A DNA stretch of 6,358 nucleotides. Source: Acidobacteriota bacterium (GTDB lineage Bacteria; Acidobacteriota; Vicinamibacteria; Vicinamibacterales; JACQTH01). Numbering within the stretch: the first letter of the stretch is position 1; every line of letters begins with the position of its first letter. Below, in pieces: positions 1 to 6,358 of this stretch. Where the stretch lies: positions 1 through 6,358 of the forward strand of contig JACQTH010000481.1 of assembly GCA_016210935.1 (NCBI GenBank), written 5' to 3'. The position numbers and the translations under genes are program-made. Below the pieces are notes generated by a model that saw only the letters and a list, made by a program, of their open reading frames with translations, was not told the DNA's origin and made no database searches.

Positions 1-139
1 CGAGGACGTCTGTGGCATAGTCGGGTCCCGCCTGGAGGCGTTGCCCCGGACTGGGCGACGTAATCGTAAGGGTTTGCGCGGCTGTGCCCTGGGCGACGGA
101 GAGGCAGAAGACCACGATCGAGAAGACACGTGCGTTCAT
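1..139 (-). CDS. Secreted protein of unknown function, N-terminal fragment
   Basis: Reading the minus strand from the ATG at 139 gives 46 open codons to the window edge. They begin with a textbook signal peptide: Arg at residue 4, a hydrophobic core (residues 5-16, VFSIVVFCLSVA) and a likely signal peptidase I site after TAA at residues 19-21, before Gln22. The mature start (TLTITSPSPGQRL) resembles the first strand of bacterial Ig-like or adhesin-type domains, in which 'ITSP.pGq.l..G' is common. The following DYATDVL recalls large secreted hypothetical proteins of Acidobacteriota, but that is from memory. The product is probably exported to the periplasm or cell surface. An in-frame ATG at 160 would add seven residues; 139 is preferred because AGGAG lies upstream of it and the signal peptide is then a normal length. 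The gene is divergent from the membrane protein gene to the right. Function cannot be assigned from this fragment. Confidence 0.72.
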   Translation of the reverse strand, partial: MNARVFSIVVFCLSVAQGTAAQTLTITSPSPGQRLQAGPDYATDVL

Positions 140-406
140 GTAAATAACGGAACTCCTCATGTTCTGGGTGGCATCCGCGGCGGGTGGGATACCAGGACAG
201 GCTCGCGCCTCTTTCAGCTTACGAACACCACGTCACTCATCCAAGCTGGACAGCGACGCATGTGCCAGCGGGACTGCGCATGTCGCGTTCATCTGTCCCA
301 GTGGCCGCATGACAAGACTGGTCGTACGCTTACGGTTCCGTCACGGAAAGGCGACGTTATCTGCTTCATCGGATGTGAGCCCGGGCGCAAATAGAGTATC
401 CAGGCG
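140..406. other. Divergent intergenic region
   Basis: This stretch separates the minus-strand secreted protein from the plus-strand membrane protein, so promoters in both directions should lie here. I see no convincing -35/-10 pair, operator palindrome or terminator. Two plus-strand reading frames are open across parts of it (41-394 and 159-410). Their translations are rich in Arg, Ser, His and Gly, show no domain, and one overlaps the signal-peptide gene on the other strand, so they are not called as genes. Its lower GC and irregular codon pattern fit non-coding DNA. Confidence 0.5.
153..157 (-). promoter_or_regulatory. Ribosome binding site for the leftmost minus-strand gene
   Basis: AGGAG on the minus strand lies 13 bases before the ATG at 139. 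The spacing is longer than the usual 5-9 bases, but this is the only purine-rich Shine-Dalgarno match near either candidate start. The alternative ATG at 160 overlaps this motif and has no such sequence upstream. This favours 139 as the start. Confidence 0.4.
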
Positions 407-496
407 ATGACGATGGCGTCGGGCGTGCGGCTCTGGCGGGTTCTCACGCTTGCGTGCTGTTGCGCGGCTGCCGCCGCCGTGCTCGCGACGTCATGA
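407..496 (+). CDS. Possible 29-residue hydrophobic leader ORF
   Basis: An ATG at 407 opens 29 codons, ending at a TGA (494-496) that overlaps the ATG (493-495) of the membrane protein gene as ATGA, the classic arrangement for translational coupling. The peptide has a short basic start (Arg8, Arg11) and then a hydrophobic stretch (LTLACCCAAAAVLA) with three consecutive cysteines, so it looks like a single membrane helix or a bare signal peptide. Nearly all codons end in G or C, like the neighbouring real genes. There is only a weak ribosome binding site (CCAGG, just upstream). The downstream ATG at 493 has no Shine-Dalgarno of its own, which would make coupling useful. It could equally be chance, or the leftover start of a decayed gene. 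No family is recognised. Confidence 0.3.
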   Translation: MTMASGVRLWRVLTLACCCAAAAAVLATS

Positions 497-3363
497 CGCC
501 GGTCCGAGCGTCCATCGCAAGCGCTCTCGCCCTTCTACTTTGGTGTGCGGCCACCACGCTGGCAGCCGGATACATCACTGGCGTCTGGCCGCTGCCGGAT
601 CCAGCCGACGTGCGGTATATCGGGTTCCATGATCGAGACGCGCTCGACGGCCGGCCGGTGAGCTGGGCACGGTCGTACTCCAAAGTCGATCTGCCGGATC
701 CCGGCTGGCGCCCGCTGCGGGTTGCATTCGATTTAATCGCGCCGCCTGGCAGCGCACAGCTGGTCGTTGTCGAGATCGGGATACTCGACAGCATCCAGCG
801 GCGCGTCACGATCGGACCGACCTGGGCACGCGAGGAGATCGTCGTTCGCGACCAGCCGACCGGTCGCAGGCTCGAGCTGCAACTGTGGAGCACGGTCCAG
901 GCTGATTCGAAACTCGGCGTCGGCGTTGGGGCGGTTCGGCAGCGGCCGAAGCTCGTCTCCCGGAGGGGGGTGGCCCTCTTGAGCGGCGCGTGCTTCGTCG
1001 GCTTCGTGGGGTGGGTGGCGAGCAGCCGTCGGCGGCAAACGACGGCCCTCGCGATCACGAGACACGCGGCGCCGGTGGTTCGGCCCCTCCAGCCCGGCAT
1101 CGCGATGGTGATCGTGGGCTTCGTGCCAATGCTGTGGCTCGGCCTGCCAGGACGACACGCGTGGTGGGTGTGGGCGTCCGTTCTGGTCCTGGCCGCGTGT
1201 GGGCGCTTGGCGCGAGCATGGTTGCTCCCGCGAACGGCCGATAGGGGCTTTCCGCTGACCCGTGATCCGATCCTCGAGCTGGCCCTCGGCCTCTCAGGAT
1301 CCGTAACGGCGCTGTATCTCGTGTCGTTTGCCGTCAAGCGGGTGGCGGGACGGACTGCGCCAGTCGAAGGACTGTTCCCGTTCATCTTTGCGGCGGCGCT
1401 CGTGGCGGTGTGGATCACGCTGATGATGCGGAAGCATCCGCTGATTCAGGAGGTCACGTGGTCCCGCGCGGATGCGGTTCGGCTCGCATCTTTTTTCCTG
1501 GTGGTCGCGTGGCTCGCCGGGCCGCATCTCATCTCCATTCATGCCTATAGCTCGGATCCACTCCAGCACATCGGATGGGCAAACCAGCTGCGCCTTCACG
1601 GGTTCGTGCCTGACCAATACGCCGACACCGGGCTACTGATCAGCTATCCACAGGGATTTGCAAGCTTTGCCTACGCGTTGACGGGGATGACCCCCCTCGC
1701 CCCCGCCAACGGTGTCAACCTGCTACCGGTTTTGGCCTCTGCCACCTTTATATATGTCGTCGTGTTTGGTGTGCGGACCCTCCAGCAACGCCGTGGCGCC
1801 ACGCGGTCGGTTCCCCGAGACGTTTTCGTGCTTCTCATCTTTGCAGCCTGCGCGGCCGCGTTCAGCAGTGCACAATTTGGGATGTGGCAGTACTTCGAGG
1901 GCACCGGCCGTGGGTCGGCATCGCTGATCCACTTGATTCCACTGGCGCTACTGTTCGACTTGCTCTGGGGATTTCAACACGAGCGCGCGGAGCCGGCTCG
2001 ACCCGCCCCCGGCAAAGTCGAACGGCCTGCCTTGAGCGCAGTCGAAGGGTCGGGATTGAGACTCGCCGTGCTGTTCCTGTCGGGGATCCTGGTTCTTCTC
2101 ATCAATCCCGGTCATTTGCTGGTGCACGGTGTCATCAGCCTTGCCGTGCTAATCCTCGAGGGCTGGTCGCTCGCGCGCTCCGAGTCGTCGGTGCGCCCCC
2201 TGCTGGCCGGCCCGGCCGTGGCGCTGGCGGCCGGCGCCGCGCTGTTGCTCGCTGATCCTTATTGGTACCGCGCCATCGCACGAAGTATCGGCCGAGTCGT
2301 CCCCGACGCGCACATTCAGAGAATCGATGCCGACTTCTTGCAGCGATTTCGCGATCCCGCCTGCCTCCGCCTTGACTGCATTCGTGACGCGATCGGTCGG
2401 GTGAACAAATTGGGATCGGTGCTGCAGCCGGTGCGGGCGTTGATAACGGCGCCCGCGGATCTCGTGCGCGGCCGCGTGGGCCCCGGCTCATCAGAGAACC
2501 GGGCGATCGATGTGGCGATCTCCTTTCCGCCTCCCGCTCATGGCCTGGCTGTCTTCCTGCAGATCGCGGCGCTCGGCGGCTTCCTCGCGACCGTTCGACA
2601 CCATCGATGGGCCTTCGTGGTGTTTGTCTTCATCCTGCTGGTGGCGGCAAGTGTCGACCTCACGATCAGGCGGGTCCTGGCGCTGGTCATCGGACCGGGC
2701 GATCCGTTGCTGCGGCTGCTGCCGCCGTACGCGACCCGGGCATCGAGCGTCTTCTTCAATCAAGCGCTGTGGACCGGGCTCGTCGCCGGGGTTTCGATGG
2801 CGCTGATCCGGGCATCAGCCGGCTCGAAGCGCTGGATTCCCGGACTCGTCGCGTGGGGGGCTGTCGTAAGCGTCGCAGCGGTCACGGCCTCGAGCGGCGT
2901 GCGCGCGGCGGCTGCGAAAGTCGAAGCGACACCCGGCGTGCCGACGCTCGCCGACCTGCGCGACTTTCATGCGCTCGAACGCGAGGTCCCCCCCGGTGAG
3001 AGCTATCTCGTCACGGCGCGTGTGCTGTTCGGCAACAACGAGCGCTATGTCGATCCGATCGATGAGGCCGTGACGCTCTATGCGCAAGCCGATCGTCCGA
3101 CGTTGTTCCAATTCTTTCAGAGCTATAGCGCCCAGTACTCCGCGTCGGATTACCTGAACGTCTGCGAGGCGCTGAAGGCGGGCGTGCGGTATCCCGATCC
3201 GCTTGTCCGCCACAACGCGCGCTGGGTCGTCATGCTCTCCGCATCGCTGGTTGATCCACCGATCCGCCAGAAGTGGTTCTGCGACCAACCTGTCCCGATG
3301 CTCTTCCCGAACTACAAAGCTGTCGCCCGGCGCGGGCGGCTCACGCTGTATCGGTTGTGGTGA
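493..3363 (+). CDS. Large polytopic membrane protein, GT-C glycosyltransferase-like
   Basis: The product is 956 residues from the ATG at 493. A GTG at 454 would add 13 Arg-rich residues ahead of the first helix and is less likely. Visible order: an N-terminal helix (about 5-28); a beta-rich, probably periplasmic domain (about 35-150) that ends in a 'KLGVGVGAV' strand; then about 14-16 membrane segments (near 157-176, 203-238, 259-283, 291-311, 328-347, 408-428, 443-458, 480-494, 522-557, 568-587, 683-722, 754-774, 782-803); and a soluble C-terminal tail (about 810-956). The loop after the helix at 328-347 carries SSDPLQHIGWANQ (353-365) and ISYPQGF (383-389). This placement of acidic and YP-x-GF residues recalls GT-C enzymes, which transfer sugars from polyprenyl-phosphate donors on the outer face of the membrane. 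The jelly-roll-like first domain is also seen in such proteins. No catalytic residue can be proven by eye, so the substrate is unknown. Codon use is GC-rich throughout. It may be coupled to the small ORF that overlaps its start. Confidence 0.82.
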   Translation: MTPVRASIASALALLLWCAATTLAAGYITGVWPLPDPADVRYIGFHDRDALDGRPVSWARSYSKVDLPDPGWRPLRVAFDLIAPPGSAQLVVVEIGILDSIQRRVTIGPTWAREEIVVRDQPTGRRLELQLWSTVQADSKLGVGVGAVRQRPKLVSRRGVALLSGACFVGFVGWVASSRRRQTTALAITRHAAPVVRPLQPGIAMVIVGFVPMLWLGLPGRHAWWVWASVLVLAACGRLARAWLLPRTADRGFPLTRDPILELALGLSGSVTALYLVSFAVKRVAGRTAPVEGLFPFIFAAALVAVWITLMMRKHPLIQEVTWSRADAVRLASFFLVVAWLAGPHLISIHAYSSDPLQHIGWANQLRLHGFVPDQYADTGLLISYPQGFASFAYALTGMTPLAPANGVNLLPVLASATFIYVVVFGVRTLQQRRGATRSVPRDVFVLLIFAACAAAFSSAQFGMWQYFEGTGRGSASLIHLIPLALLFDLLWGFQHERAEPARPAPGKVERPALSAVEGSGLRLAVLFLSGILVLLINPGHLLVHGVISLAVLILEGWSLARSESSVRPLLAGPAVALAAGAALLLADPYWYRAIARSIGRVVPDAHIQRIDADFLQRFRDPACLRLDCIRDAIGRVNKLGSVLQPVRALITAPADLVRGRVGPGSSENRAIDVAISFPPPAHGLAVFLQIAALGGFLATVRHHRWAFVVFVFILLVAASVDLTIRRVLALVIGPGDPLLRLLPPYATRASSVFFNQALWTGLVAGVSMALIRASAGSKRWIPGLVAWGAVVSVAAVTASSGVRAAAAKVEATPGVPTLADLRDFHALEREVPPGESYLVTARVLFGNNERYVDPIDEAVTLYAQADRPTLFQFFQSYSAQYSASDYLNVCEALKAGVRYPDPLVRHNARWVVMLSASLVDPPIRQKWFCDQPVPMLFPNYKAVARRGRLTLYRLW
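1999..2052. repeat. REP-like palindromic element inside the membrane protein gene
   Basis: Within the loop between two membrane segments (protein residues about 503-520) the DNA contains GTCGAA twice, at 2018-2023 and 2041-2046. The segment between 1999 and 2052 is bounded by CGACCC (1999-2004) and its reverse complement GGGTCG (2047-2052). The core CTTGAGCGCAGTCGAAGGG (2031-2049) matches, from memory, a widespread dispersed bacterial repeat of the form CCCTTCGAC..GCTCA..G. When that repeat is read through it yields peptides such as PALSAVEG, exactly as here. It keeps the reading frame and falls in a loop, where an insertion would be tolerated. The exact ends are uncertain. Confidence 0.5.
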
Positions 3364-3406
3364 AAAACACACCATGAAGCGGGGGGCTACGGAAGGGGTG
3401 AGCGTG

Positions 3407-3412
3407 TAGAAT
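3407..3412 (+). promoter_or_regulatory. Possible -10 element upstream of the amidohydrolase
   Basis: TAGAAT matches five of six bases of the sigma-70 -10 consensus and is directly preceded by TG. It lies about 30 bases before the amidohydrolase start, in the 78-base gap after the membrane protein gene. No -35 match exists at the expected distance (the region is G-rich). It may give the amidohydrolase its own transcript, but this is weak evidence. Confidence 0.2.
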
Positions 3413-3430
3413 CCCCGTGGCCCATTAGGC

Positions 3431-3436
3431 AGGAGG
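3431..3436 (+). promoter_or_regulatory. Strong ribosome binding site of the amidohydrolase gene
   Basis: AGGAGG is a full Shine-Dalgarno match, placed five bases before the ATG at 3442. It fixes the start of the amidohydrolase and suggests efficient independent initiation, unlike the two other plus-strand genes, which lack a good site. Confidence 0.85.
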
Positions 3437-3441
3437 ATGCC

Positions 3442-5166
3442 ATGCCGAAACTCACGCGCAACCAGTTCTTGAAAGCGGCCGGCCTGGCCGCAGCGGCGAC
3501 AGGGGTGGGGAACCTGTGGCCCGCCGAAGCGCTGGCGGAATCTGACGCGCAGCAGCAGCCGCCGCTTACGAACGAGCCGGATCTCGTGGTCGTCAACGCC
3601 CGCGTCCTGACGAGCGATCCGGCGACGCCACGCGCCGAAGCGTTTGCGGTGAAGAACGGCCGATTCGTCGCCGTTGGAAGCTCCGGCGACGTGCGGAACC
3701 TCGCGACCGCCCGCACCCGGGTGATCGACGCGCAACGCGCGACCATCACGCCGGGCTTCATCGACGCGCACTGCCATCCCAGCGGCGTCACCGAGCTGTA
3801 CGGCGTCGACCTCGATCTGCGCCGCGTCGAAGACATCATGGCCGCGCTGAAAAAGCGGGCGTCCTCGACGCCGCCGGGCCAGTGGGTCAGCGGCTTCAAG
3901 TTCGACGACACCAAGCTCAATCGGCGGCTGCATCGGCGCGATCTGGACGAAGCCGTGCCGAATCATCCGGTCGAAGTCAATCACCGGGGCGGGCACACGT
4001 CCTGGTACAACAGCAAGGCGTTCGAGCTCGCGGGCATCACCCGGACCACGCCGGATCCGGCCGACGGCCGGTTCTTTCGCGATGCCGACGGCGAGCTGAC
4101 CGGGCAGGTGGCGGAACGGGCGCGCGGCGTCTTCAGCAAGGTCGGCACCCGGGAGCGATTCACGCCGGAGCAGCAGCGCGAGCGCGCCCGCAACGGGATG
4201 CGGCACATGTCGGAGCTGCTGACCGCGGCGGGCTTGACGACGGTTCACGACGCCGGCGCCGGCCGCGAGAAGGTGATGGCGTACGAGGACACCCGCCAGG
4301 CGGGCGAGCTGCGGCATCGCGTCTATTTCATGGTGCGCGGCGAGAGCACCTTCAACGGCTTCAAGGCGGCCGGCATCTATACGGGGTTCGGCGACGAGTG
4401 GGTTCGGGTCGGCTCGGTGAAGTACGGAGCGGACGGATCCGCGTCGGAACGGACCATGCGGATGAGCACGCCGTATGTCGGGACGAACGATTACGGCATC
4501 CTGACGATGACCCAGGAGCAGATCCACGAGGTCGTGGACGATGCGCATCAACATGGGTTTCAGGTCAGCATCCACGCGAACGGCGACGTCACGATCGACA
4601 TGGTGCTGAAGGCGTACGAACGGGCGCTCCAGAGATGGCCGCATCCCGATCGTCGTCACCGGATCGAGCACTGCTCGCTGGTCAATCCCGATCTGCTGAA
4701 GAGGATGAAAGCGATTGGGGCGATCCCGACGCCGTTCTGGACCTACGTGCACTATCACGGCGAGAAGTGGAAGGAGTACGGCGAGGAGAAGATGCGGTGG
4801 ATGTTCGCGCACCGCTCGTTCCTCGACGCCGGCATCGTCGTGCCTGGCGCGTCCGACTACACCCCCGGTCCCTTCGAGCCGCTGATGGCGATTCAGAGCA
4901 TGGTCACGCGAAAAGATTTCGAGGGACGCCTGTGGGGGCCGAACCAGAAAGTGACGGTGGACGAGGCGCTGAAGATCGCCACGATCAACGGTGCGTATGC
5001 CTCCTACGAGGAAAGGATCAAAGGTTCGATCACGGCGGGCAAGCTCGCCGATTTCGTGATGCTGGAAAAGGATCCGCATGATGTGGACCCCGATCAGATC
5101 AAGAACATCAAGGTGCTGCGGACGGTGGTGAGTGGAAGAGTGGTGTATCCGAAGAATGAAAGCTAG
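3442..5166 (+). CDS. Exported metal-dependent amidohydrolase (YtcJ/NfdA-like, Amidohydro_3)
   Basis: This complete 574-residue protein matches the usual length and layout of the Amidohydro_3 branch of the amidohydrolase superfamily. That branch includes YtcJ and N-substituted formamide deformylase NfdA and hydrolyses amide or formamide bonds in small molecules. An export signal comes first (residues 1-32, ending AEALA). The N-terminal beta-sandwich strand PDLVVVNARVLT (46-57) follows, then the metal-binding HxH in TPGFIDAHCHPSG (His110, His112). The other expected ligands are present: Lys327 in VKYGADGS, His378 in SIHANGD, His410 in HRIEHCSLV and Asp472 in GASDYTPGPFEP. The C-terminal NGAYAS...GSITAGKLADFVML...VVSGRVVY is the standard closing of the fold. 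All key residues are intact, so an active periplasmic hydrolase is expected; the substrate cannot be read from the sequence. The leader resembles a Tat signal (TRNQFLKAAG) but has Arg-Asn where Tat leaders have Arg-Arg. It lies 78 bases after the membrane protein gene on the same strand. Confidence 0.95.
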   Translation: MPKLTRNQFLKAAGLAAAATGVGNLWPAEALAESDAQQQPPLTNEPDLVVVNARVLTSDPATPRAEAFAVKNGRFVAVGSSGDVRNLATARTRVIDAQRATITPGFIDAHCHPSGVTELYGVDLDLRRVEDIMAALKKRASSTPPGQWVSGFKFDDTKLNRRLHRRDLDEAVPNHPVEVNHRGGHTSWYNSKAFELAGITRTTPDPADGRFFRDADGELTGQVAERARGVFSKVGTRERFTPEQQRERARNGMRHMSELLTAAGLTTVHDAGAGREKVMAYEDTRQAGELRHRVYFMVRGESTFNGFKAAGIYTGFGDEWVRVGSVKYGADGSASERTMRMSTPYVGTNDYGILTMTQEQIHEVVDDAHQHGFQVSIHANGDVTIDMVLKAYERALQRWPHPDRRHRIEHCSLVNPDLLKRMKAIGAIPTPFWTYVHYHGEKWKEYGEEKMRWMFAHRSFLDAGIVVPGASDYTPGPFEPLMAIQSMVTRKDFEGRLWGPNQKVTVDEALKIATINGAYASYEERIKGSITAGKLADFVMLEKDPHDVDPDQIKNIKVLRTVVSGRVVYPKNES

Positions 5167-5188
5167 CCATGAAACGCGCGGCGCTCGC

Positions 5189-5288
5189 CGGGCCGGTTCG
5201 GTATGTTCCACGCGAACTGACGGAAGGCCCTTCGCGTCTGTCCCTTACGGTGGTCCACAGTTCGCGCGGAACATACCGAACCAGCCCG
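5189..5288. repeat. 100-bp long inverted repeat in the gap before the peptidase gene
   Basis: The arm at 5189-5219 is the reverse complement of the arm at 5258-5288 at 29 of 31 positions. The inner 25 bases (5195-5219 with 5258-5282) mismatch only at 5210/5267. The arm begins GGTTCGGTATGTTCC at 5195 and the right arm ends GGAACATACCGAACC. The 38-base centre (5220-5257) contains a small palindrome, GAAGGCCCTTC (5223-5233). As RNA this would form a very stable hairpin; as DNA it looks like a MITE- or REP-type element. No run of T follows the right arm, so a standard intrinsic terminator is unlikely. No transposase is nearby and no target-site duplication is obvious. It starts 22 bases after the amidohydrolase stop. 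Confidence 0.88.
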
Positions 5289-5323
5289 TCTTCGCGAACA
5301 GATTTCGCCTCCATAGCCGGACC

Positions 5324-6358
5324 TTGCGCGCCGGTCGCATCGCGGTTCTTGTTCTACTCGCATGTGGCCTGGCGTCGTCTGCTCTCGCACAAGCTCCCGT
5401 CCACTACCGACTGAGCTTTCCCGAGCCCGAGCATCACTGGATGCAGGTCGAGGTGGACTTTTCGGAGCTCCCGAATCAGCCCGTCCAGCTCCGCATGAGC
5501 CGGTCGTCACCCGGCCGATATGCCGTTCACGAGTTCGCGAAGAACGTCTACGACGTCGAGATCGACGACGGATCCGGTCGCAAGCTGCCGTTCATCCGGC
5601 CGAATCCTCACCAGTGGGATGTGACCGGGCACGGAGGCCGGCTGCGTGTCCGCTACAAAGTCTTCGGCGACCACATCGACGGCACGTACCTCGCGATCGA
5701 TTCGACGCACGCGCACATCAACATGCCCGCCGCGCTGATGTGGGCCCGTGGACTCGATGGCCGGCCGGCGCAGATCACGTTCGTCGTTCCGGAGGGCCGC
5801 GCGTGGAACGTCGCGACGCAGTTGTTCCCGACGAGAGATCCGCTGACCTTTACGGCGCCGAACGTCCAGTACCTGATGGACAGTCCGACTGAATTCAGCA
5901 CGTTCTCGCTGGCGAGCTTTTCGGTGCCGTACCGGGCCGGGAGCTCCGAGAGCGCGACGTTTCGCGTGGCGCTGCATCATGAGGGCACCGATGAGGAGTT
6001 GACGCGCTACGCCGCCGATGTCGAGAAGATTGTGCGGGAGCAGCAGGCGGTTTTCGGTGAGCTTCCGCCATTCGAGACCGGCGCCTACACGTTTCTGGCC
6101 GACTACCTGCCGTGGGCAGACGGCGACGGCATGGAGCATCGCAACAGCACGGTGCTGACGTCGAGCGGCGCGATCCGCGATGCGCGCCAGCGTCAGGGGC
6201 TGCTCGGCACGGTTTCGCATGAGTTCTTTCATGCGTGGAACGTCGAACGGATCCGGCCCCGATCGCTCGAGCCGTTCAACTTCGAGGATGCGAACGTGTC
6301 AGGCGAGCTGTGGCTGGCGGAAGGGTTCACCAGTTACTACGGTCCGCTGGCCCTGCAG
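5324..6358 (+). CDS. M61-family metallopeptidase (glycyl aminopeptidase-like), N-terminal part
   Basis: The frame is open for 345 codons from a TTG at 5324 to the right edge. From that start there is an ideal signal peptide (MRAGRIAVLVLLACGLASSALA, Arg2 and Arg5, cleavage after Ala22 before Gln23). The M61 N-terminal beta domain follows (about 25-180; LSFPEPEHHWMQVEV, SRSSPGRYAVHEFAKNVYDV), then the gluzincin catalytic domain. The zinc motif HEFFHAWNVERIRP puts the ligands at His299 and His303 with catalytic Glu300. The third ligand is probably Glu333 in LWLAEGFTSYY. M61 proteins usually run to about 600 residues and often end in a PDZ domain, so roughly the second half is missing here. The enzyme probably cleaves peptides in the periplasm. 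The start is uncertain: the frame is also open back to an ATG at 5156, which would add 56 residues encoded through the inverted repeat. LLAC (11-14) could be a lipobox, but the hydrophobic core would be short. Confidence 0.93.
   Translation, partial: MRAGRIAVLVLLACGLASSALAQAPVHYRLSFPEPEHHWMQVEVDFSELPNQPVQLRMSRSSPGRYAVHEFAKNVYDVEIDDGSGRKLPFIRPNPHQWDVTGHGGRLRVRYKVFGDHIDGTYLAIDSTHAHINMPAALMWARGLDGRPAQITFVVPEGRAWNVATQLFPTRDPLTFTAPNVQYLMDSPTEFSTFSLASFSVPYRAGSSESATFRVALHHEGTDEELTRYAADVEKIVREQQAVFGELPPFETGAYTFLADYLPWADGDGMEHRNSTVLTSSGAIRDARQRQGLLGTVSHEFFHAWNVERIRPRSLEPFNFEDANVSGELWLAEGFTSYYGPLALQ

Noticed and set aside
41..410. Two overlapping plus-strand open frames (41-394 and 159-410) in the left region
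   Set aside because: Neither has a ribosome binding site, a domain or coding-like codon pattern, and the first overlaps the signal-peptide gene on the minus strand.
444..1418. A 324-codon minus-strand open frame opposite the membrane protein
   Set aside because: The translation is dominated by Arg, Ser, Thr and Ala without a hydrophobic core or motif, while the plus strand encodes clear membrane helices here.
3393..3416. A possible hairpin in the gap after the membrane protein gene, pairing GGGG with CCCC
   Set aside because: The stem is only about four pairs with a 14-base loop and no T-run, well within chance for G-rich DNA.
3882..5081. A 399-codon plus-strand open frame inside the amidohydrolase gene
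   Set aside because: It is an out-of-frame shadow with an Arg/Gly/Ala-rich composition. The overlapping frame carries the conserved enzyme motifs.
2815..5211. A 798-codon open frame on the minus strand covering the amidohydrolase gene
   Set aside because: It is antisense to a clearly recognisable amidohydrolase with all metal ligands. Its translation is rich in Arg, His and Val with no domain, as expected when GC-biased codons keep the opposite strand open. Its start lies inside the inverted repeat.
5189..5288. The inverted repeat as a rho-independent terminator of the amidohydrolase
   Set aside because: The stem is much longer than usual, the loop is 38 bases, and no T-rich tract follows the right arm, so a dispersed repeat or regulatory hairpin explains it better.

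Overview
The window is GC-rich and looks like chromosomal DNA from a free-living bacterium. The protein types (a secreted protein with a short Ig-like start, a very large polytopic GT-C-like membrane protein, an exported YtcJ/NfdA-type amidohydrolase, and an M61 metallopeptidase) and the GC-ending codons fit Acidobacteriota, perhaps Vicinamibacteria. That placement is an inference from gene style, not from a marker gene.

Layout. (1) Positions 1-139, minus strand: the first 46 codons of a secreted protein with a clear signal peptide, running off the left edge. (2) 140-406: a divergent intergenic region with no convincing gene. (3) 407-496, plus strand: a possible 29-residue hydrophobic leader ORF whose stop overlaps the next start in an ATGA. 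(4) 493-3363: a 956-residue membrane protein with a periplasmic beta-rich domain near the N-terminus, about 14-17 membrane segments and a soluble C-terminal tail. Its central loop contains a short REP-like element read in frame. (5) 3442-5166: a complete metal-dependent amidohydrolase with a strong ribosome binding site and an export signal. (6) 5189-5288: a 100-bp, nearly perfect inverted repeat in the gap before the last gene. (7) 5324-6358: the N-terminal part of an M61-family metallopeptidase, cut by the right edge just after its zinc-binding motif.

The three plus-strand genes are collinear, with gaps of 78 and about 157 bases, but share no evident pathway. The amidohydrolase and the peptidase are both predicted to be exported hydrolases. 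The membrane protein is probably a sugar transferase or related envelope enzyme. No RNA gene, CRISPR array, integrase or transposase is visible. The most unusual signals are the large inverted repeat before the peptidase, the REP-like sequence inside the membrane protein gene, and the coupled leader ORF. I found no clear evidence for a new multi-gene system.
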